From SHWB01 sp050246875 (GTDB taxonomy: Bacteria > Pseudomonadota > Alphaproteobacteria > UBA6615): a stretch of 64,000 nucleotides of DNA. Of the stretch, positions 60,144 through 64,000 are shown piece by piece. The stretch spans positions 248,001 to 312,000 of the forward strand of contig JBFWVF010000001.1 in the NCBI GenBank assembly GCA_050246875.1. The letters are read 5' to 3'. Within the stretch, counting starts at the first letter, position 1. Each line of letters opens with the position of its first letter. The notes under the pieces are model-generated. The model had not been told where the DNA came from and ran no database searches. It was given only the letters and a program-made list of their open reading frames with translations. A program made the translations under genes and the position numbers.

Positions 60144-60809
60144 TCAGGCGAAGGTCGCCAGCACGGCGGCGAAGTGGCAGGCCGCGCCGGCCAGCACGAA
60201 CAGATGCCAGACGGCGTTCTGGAACGGCAGGCGGCGCCAGAGGTGGAAGGCGACGCCCGCGGTATAGAGCACGCCGCCGGCGCCCAGCAGCACGACGGCC
60301 GGCGCCGGCACCGCCGCGACGAACGCCTCCGGCGCGGCGAGCACCGCCCAGCCCTGCAGCAGGTAGAGTACGATCGACAGCCGCTCCAGGCGGCGCGGCA
60401 GGGCCAGCTTGAGCACGACGCCTGTGACCGCCACCGCCCAGACGACCACCAGCACCTCGCCGCCGCCGCCGTGCCGCTCGATGGCGACGGCGCCGAAGGG
60501 CGTGTAGGTGCCGGCGATGAGGACGAAAATGGCGGCGTGATCGAGGCGGCGCAGCACATCCTTCCAGGCCGCGCGCGCGACCATGTTGTAGGCCGCCGAG
60601 ACGGCGAAGGCGACGACCAGGCTGGCGCCGTAGAGGATCACCGCGGAGGCCGAAAAGGCCGGCAGGCGGGGCGTCACGTTCGTCAGCAGCAGCGCCGCGG
60701 CGACCACGCAGGCGGCGACGCCGGCGACGTGCACGATCGCGTCGGCGCGGCGTTCGGCGGCGGTGTAGGCCGGAAAGGCGGCGACGGGTCGACGAAGGGC
60801 CTGCTGCAT
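60144..60809 (-). CDS. Hemolysin III / PAQR-type membrane protein (TrhA-like)
   Basis: This 221-residue inner-membrane protein has seven predicted helices. The PAQR/HlyIII metal-site residues show in SAAYNMV-RLDHAAIFVLIAGTYTP and in the late FHLWRR...AVWHLFVLAGAACHF histidines. TrhA relatives affect membrane energetics and lipid order. ATG 60809 is used. It is about 70 bp downstream of the MFS gene, on the same strand. Confidence 0.85.
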   Translation of the reverse strand: MQQALRRPVAAFPAYTAAERRADAIVHVAGVAACVVAAALLLTNVTPRLPAFSASAVILYGASLVVAFAVSAAYNMVARAAWKDVLRRLDHAAIFVLIAGTYTPFGAVAIERHGGGGEVLVVVWAVAVTGVVLKLALPRRLERLSIVLYLLQGWAVLAAPEAFVAAVPAPAVVLLGAGGVLYTAGVAFHLWRRLPFQNAVWHLFVLAGAACHFAAVLATFA

Positions 60810-60882
60810 GGCCGGGGCGATCCGGGTTCGCTGCTGCGACCCCGCAGGGTCGGACAGCCGGCCCGCCGCGGCAAGCCCGCCG

Positions 60883-62151
60883 TCAGGCGGCGCGGCGACG
60901 TCCGAGGCGCGGCACGACGGTGATCGCCAGCAGGCCGAGGCCCGACGCGACCGCCACGAGCAGCACCATCGGCCACGGCGTCGCATGGCCGATGGAACCG
61001 CCGATCTGGCTGAACGCCGCGCCGGAACCCATCTGCAGGAACGAGGTCAGGCCGGCTGCCGAGCCGGCAACGCGCGGGTTGACGCTGACCACGGCGGCCT
61101 GTGCGTTCGGCATGACGAGACCGAGGCCGACCGCCACCGCCGTCGACGGCGCGAACAGGCCGAGCGGCGTCCAGTGGCCGACAGCGATCACGGCGATGCC
61201 GAGCAGCGAGGCGCCGAAGGCGACCACGGCGCCGACGCGCATCATGCGGTCGACGCCGAAGCGCGGCGTCAGGCGCGATGTCATCGACGTTCCGACCATG
61301 AAGCCGGCAGAGGGCAGCATGAACCACAGCCCCATCTCGGTGGCGTCGACGCCGAGGGCCTCGGTCATCACATAGGGGCCGGCGCCGAGGAAGGCCATGA
61401 AGGTGCCGAAGCCCGAACCGAGCAACAGCGCGTAGGCGAGGAATTCGCGCGAGCGCATCAACGTGCCGAAGGCCGCGAACATCGGCTGCGACCGCTCGCC
61501 GGCGCGCGCGGCGTGCGTCTCGGCCACCTGCGGCAGGGCGATGGCGCCGAGCACCAGACCGAACACGGCGGTGAACCAGAAGATCGAACGCCAGCCGCTC
61601 CAGTCGGTCAGCACGCCGCCGATGGCCGGCGCCAGCATCGGCGCCACCACCTGCGTGGTGACGACGTAGGCGAGGATCTGCGCCGCGCGCTCGCGCTCGA
61701 ACAGGTCGCGAACCATCGCCCGCGACATCACCATGCCGGCGGCGGCGCCCGCCGCCTGCAGCACGCGGCCGATCACCAGCACGGTGACCGACGGCGCCAG
61801 CGCGCCGATGACGCTGCCCAGCGCGAACATGGCGAGGCCGGCGATCATCACCGGCCGCCGTCCCCAGCGGTCGCCGGCCGGTCCCCACAGCAGCGTCGAC
61901 ACGGCGATCGCCACGAGCGACAGGCTGAGCACGAGCTGCGCCGTCTCGTTATGTACCGTGAAGGCGACGGCGATGGCCGGCAGGGCCGGGCCGACGATCT
62001 GCATCGAGAACGGCCCGGCGGCGTTGACCAGCGCCATAACCAGCACGAACAGCCACAGCCGGTCGGTGGCGCGCCGCCGCGCGCGGGCGAGCGGATCCTC
62101 GTTCATTGCCGGTGCTGACCGGCTGTCGGCGGGCGTATCGCCACGGGGCAT
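60883..62151 (-). CDS. Bcr/CflA-type MFS drug or metabolite exporter
   Basis: This 422-residue exporter has twelve predicted helices, with motif A GPAGDRWGRRPVMIAG and the helix 5 motif VVAPMLAPAIGGVL. The start is ATG 62151, with GAAGG 9 nt upstream; ATG 62106 is a less supported choice. It is of the same family as 38587-39792, but the two are not similar enough to look like recent copies. Confidence 0.86.
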   Translation of the reverse strand: MPRGDTPADSRSAPAMNEDPLARARRRATDRLWLFVLVMALVNAAGPFSMQIVGPALPAIAVAFTVHNETAQLVLSLSLVAIAVSTLLWGPAGDRWGRRPVMIAGLAMFALGSVIGALAPSVTVLVIGRVLQAAGAAAGMVMSRAMVRDLFERERAAQILAYVVTTQVVAPMLAPAIGGVLTDWSGWRSIFWFTAVFGLVLGAIALPQVAETHAARAGERSQPMFAAFGTLMRSREFLAYALLLGSGFGTFMAFLGAGPYVMTEALGVDATEMGLWFMLPSAGFMVGTSMTSRLTPRFGVDRMMRVGAVVAFGASLLGIAVIAVGHWTPLGLFAPSTAVAVGLGLVMPNAQAAVVSVNPRVAGSAAGLTSFLQMGSGAAFSQIGGSIGHATPWPMVLLVAVASGLGLLAITVVPRLGRRRAA

Positions 62152-62284
62152 GATCGATGGCCTTCGCGGCGCGCCGGAAGCGGCGCGCGGACGGCGCCTC
62201 TATCGCCCATGTTGCGATGCAGCAAAAGCGCGTCCCCCGGGCATTCAGCCATGCGTTGCGTGCATGACAATCGCACCGCGGGGG

Positions 62285-63106
62285 TCAGCGCGCCAGCGTG
62301 CCGTTCTCCACCGCGAGAGCGTCGTAGGGGAACACCACCGCCGGGTCGGGCAACGCCACGGCTTCCTGGCGGCCGTCGTAAGGCAGCCGCATCAGCAGGT
62401 CGCGGATCAGGTTGAGGCGCGCCGCCCGCTTGTCGTTGGCACGGACGACATGCCACGGCGCCGCCGGATGATGGGTGCGCGCCAGCATGGCGTTGCGCGC
62501 CTCGCTGTAGGCCTTCCAGTGCTTGAGCGCGACGGCGTCGACCGGGCTGATCTTCCACTGCTTCAGCGGGTCCTTGCGGCGGCTGGCGAGACGCCGGCGC
62601 TGCTCGTCGCGGTCGATGTCGAGGTAATACTTGAACAGCCGGATCCCGTCGCGCACCAGCAGCGCTTCGAACGGCCCCACGGCGTCCATGAAGGCGTCGA
62701 GTTCGATGGGGGTGCAGAAGCCCATCACCCGTTCGACGCCGGCACGGTTGTACCAGCTCCTGTTGAACAGGACGATTTCGCCGGCCGCCGGCAGATGTTC
62801 GACAAAGCGCTGGAAATACCACTCGCGGCGTTCGCGGTCGGACGGCTTGCCTGGCGCCACCACGCGCGTGTCGCGCGGCGACAGGTGCTGGACGATGCGC
62901 TTGATGGCGCCGTCCTTGCCGGCGGCGTCGCGCCCTTCCAGCAGTACCAGCACGCGCCAGCCCTCGGCGATGACATGGCGCTGCAGCCGCGCCAGTTCGA
63001 TCTGCAGCGCGCGCAGTTCGGCGCGGTAGCGCTTCTTGTCGTATGGCACCGGCGCGGCGGGCGCATTGCCGCCGTCTCCGCGCTGGTCGCCCCGGCCCTT
63101 CCCCAC
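62285..63106 (-). CDS. ppk2: Polyphosphate kinase 2 (PPK2)
   Basis: This enzyme of about 273 residues moves phosphate between polyphosphate and nucleotides. Walker A is LEGRDAAGKDG, Walker B and the adjacent contact are in LFNRSWYNRAGVERVMG, and the lid module carries YLDIDRDEQRRRL. The start is uncertain: GTG 63106 or GTG 63151. A TATAAC on the minus strand (63161-63156) would put the transcript start near the second of these, which favours 63106. It is divergent from the acidic repeat protein. Confidence 0.88.
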   Translation of the reverse strand: MGKGRGDQRGDGGNAPAAPVPYDKKRYRAELRALQIELARLQRHVIAEGWRVLVLLEGRDAAGKDGAIKRIVQHLSPRDTRVVAPGKPSDRERREWYFQRFVEHLPAAGEIVLFNRSWYNRAGVERVMGFCTPIELDAFMDAVGPFEALLVRDGIRLFKYYLDIDRDEQRRRLASRRKDPLKQWKISPVDAVALKHWKAYSEARNAMLARTHHPAAPWHVVRANDKRAARLNLIRDLLMRLPYDGRQEAVALPDPAVVFPYDALAVENGTLAR

Positions 63107-63315
63107 GCGAGCCCCCGTTGCCGCCCAGTCCGCCGGTTTCCGGCCCTGCACGACCGTTATAGCAGGCTCCTGCCCCGCGGGATGCCGTCGATCGTCGGGA
63201 ATATGTCCGCCCCCGCGCGGTCGACGGAGTGAGAGCGGAGAACACGGCTGCGGATCGCGCGCACTGCTCCGGCCTCGACGAGCCATTTCCGGCAACAACC
63301 CGTCTGGAGGTCATG

Positions 63316-64000
63316 ATGCCCGTATCCAAGCACGTTGCATTGCTCGCATCCGCCAGCGCCATCGCCATCGCGGTGTCGATCGGCAGCCTGAACGCCGCGC
63401 CCGCGTCCGAACGGTCGGTTGCGCCCGTCCCGGCCGGGACGCCCCCCGTGCTGATGGCGGATGCGAGCGCGTCGGCCAGTTCCAGCGCGAGCGCCAGCGG
63501 CGGCGCCGACGGCGGCAGCGCCTCGGCCGACGGCAGCGCGTCGGCGAGCGCCTCGGGCGACGGCGGCGCGGCGGCCGACGGCAGTGCGTCGGCCAGCGCA
63601 TCCGGCGGTGATGCCAGTGCCTCGGGCGATGCCGGCGCATCCGCCAGCGGCGGCGACGGCGCCAGTGCCTCGGCCGATGGCAGCGCCTCGGCGAGTGCGT
63701 CAGGCGACGACGCCAGTGCCTCGGGCGAGGCCGGCGCGACCGCCAGCGGCGGCGGAAGCGCCTCCGGCGACGCCGGCGCCACGGCGAGCGCCGGCGATGG
63801 AACCGCCAGCGCCTCCGGCGAAGCCAGTGCTGCCGTCAGCGGCGGCGACGGCGAGGGCGATGCCAGCGCCTCGGCGGCGGCCGACGCGAACGCGAGCGTC
63901 TCCGGCGACGAAGGCACGGCGGACGCCACCACGGCGGCCGAGGCAGTCGGCGAAGGCGCGTCGGCCACGGCGAACGCCGATGCCGAGGCGAGCGTGACAG
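63316..64000 (+). CDS. Exported Ser/Ala/Gly/Asp-repeat acidic protein (partial, runs off the window)
   Basis: An open frame of 228 residues begins at ATG 63316, 5 nt after GGAGG, and continues past the right edge. Residues 1-25 or so form a signal peptide (SKHVALLASASAIAIAVSIG, then SLNAAPA). After residue 33 there is no lysine or arginine. The remainder is a degenerate repeat of SASASGD, ASGGDG and ADGSAS units rich in Ser, Ala, Gly and Asp, with some Glu and Thr. It is acidic and low-complexity, probably disordered and surface-exposed or secreted. I recognise no family and assign no function. Confidence 0.7.
   Translation, partial: MPVSKHVALLASASAIAIAVSIGSLNAAPASERSVAPVPAGTPPVLMADASASASSSASASGGADGGSASADGSASASASGDGGAAADGSASASASGGDASASGDAGASASGGDGASASADGSASASASGDDASASGEAGATASGGGSASGDAGATASAGDGTASASGEASAAVSGGDGEGDASASAAADANASVSGDEGTADATTAAEAVGEGASATANADAEASVT

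Noticed and set aside
63480..63960. The SASASGD stretch as a CRISPR array or simple DNA tandem repeat
   Set aside because: The repeat unit is at protein level with varying codons and lengths; there are no spacers or constant DNA repeats.
62103..63968. A 621-residue minus-strand frame through the acidic repeat gene
   Set aside because: It mirrors the repeat DNA and runs into PPK2 in a different frame; composition is Ala/Pro/Ser-rich with no start or motif. The plus-strand frame has a signal peptide and a ribosome site.

Overview
The window is GC-rich DNA, gene-dense on both strands, with frequent 1 to 4 base gene overlaps. It looks like chromosome from an alphaproteobacterium, most likely of the Rhodospirillales type. 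The main reasons are a proton-pumping transhydrogenase split into three genes (pntAA, pntAB, pntB), an alphaproteobacterial-style S21 gene, isocitrate lyase divergent from a ScfR-type regulator, a heptose-bisphosphatase-like gene that suggests a Gram-negative LPS maker, and an AsmA protein. The taxonomy is inference. I saw no rRNA or tRNA gene, CRISPR array, insertion sequence or prophage.

Layout. 1-10.4 kb: the end of an unknown gene, an acyl-CoA synthetase, an M3 oligopeptidase, an ABC1-family kinase, two tandem VOC proteins, the pnt operon and rpsU. rpsU appears to start at a non-canonical AUC codon. 10.5-18.5 kb: a metal-linked block. mntR overlaps the first gene of a Dpp/Opp-type import operon that has no ATPase genes. 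Divergent from mntR, across a short region with two palindromes, is a complete TroABCD/SitABCD-type metal importer. 18.5-29 kb: two tandem Gfo/Idh/MocA oxidoreductases, a flavin monooxygenase-like protein, a GST, a rhodanese, a DMT exporter, a GlcD-like oxidase, a DmdC-like acyl-CoA dehydrogenase, and the polyamine pair speD-speE.

28.9-38.4 kb is a long minus-strand run: an aldolase/dehydrogenase fusion, a NIPSNAP-bicupin-NIPSNAP cassette, a thiamine diphosphate enzyme and a HAD phosphatase lacking the zinc ligands of GmhB. Upstream of these lie a CobD-like aminotransferase, an alpha/beta hydrolase and a LinB-like haloalkane dehalogenase whose catalytic glutamate is a glutamine. 38.6-47.6 kb: a Bcr/CflA exporter, aceA and its probable regulator, a TsaC/Sua5 protein, an orphan ParA, CysQ and an orphan form II CoxL-like molybdenum enzyme.

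47.7-53.6 kb holds a compact AmmeMemoRadiSam system: a radical SAM protein convergent with a MEMO-AMMECR1 fusion. The fusion lies downstream of an aldehyde dehydrogenase and a DASS-type transporter. The family is recognised but its chemistry is not settled, so this is the best candidate here for an uncharacterised system. 53.7-64 kb: a large AsmA protein, gamma-glutamyltransferase, a 2OG-Fe(II) oxygenase, a hemolysin III-type membrane protein, another Bcr/CflA exporter, PPK2 and, running off the window, an exported Ser/Ala/Gly/Asp-repeat protein with no basic residue after about residue 33.

A family of roughly 29-bp intergenic palindromes recurs at least seven times. Its loop is constant while its stem arms change in a compensating way.
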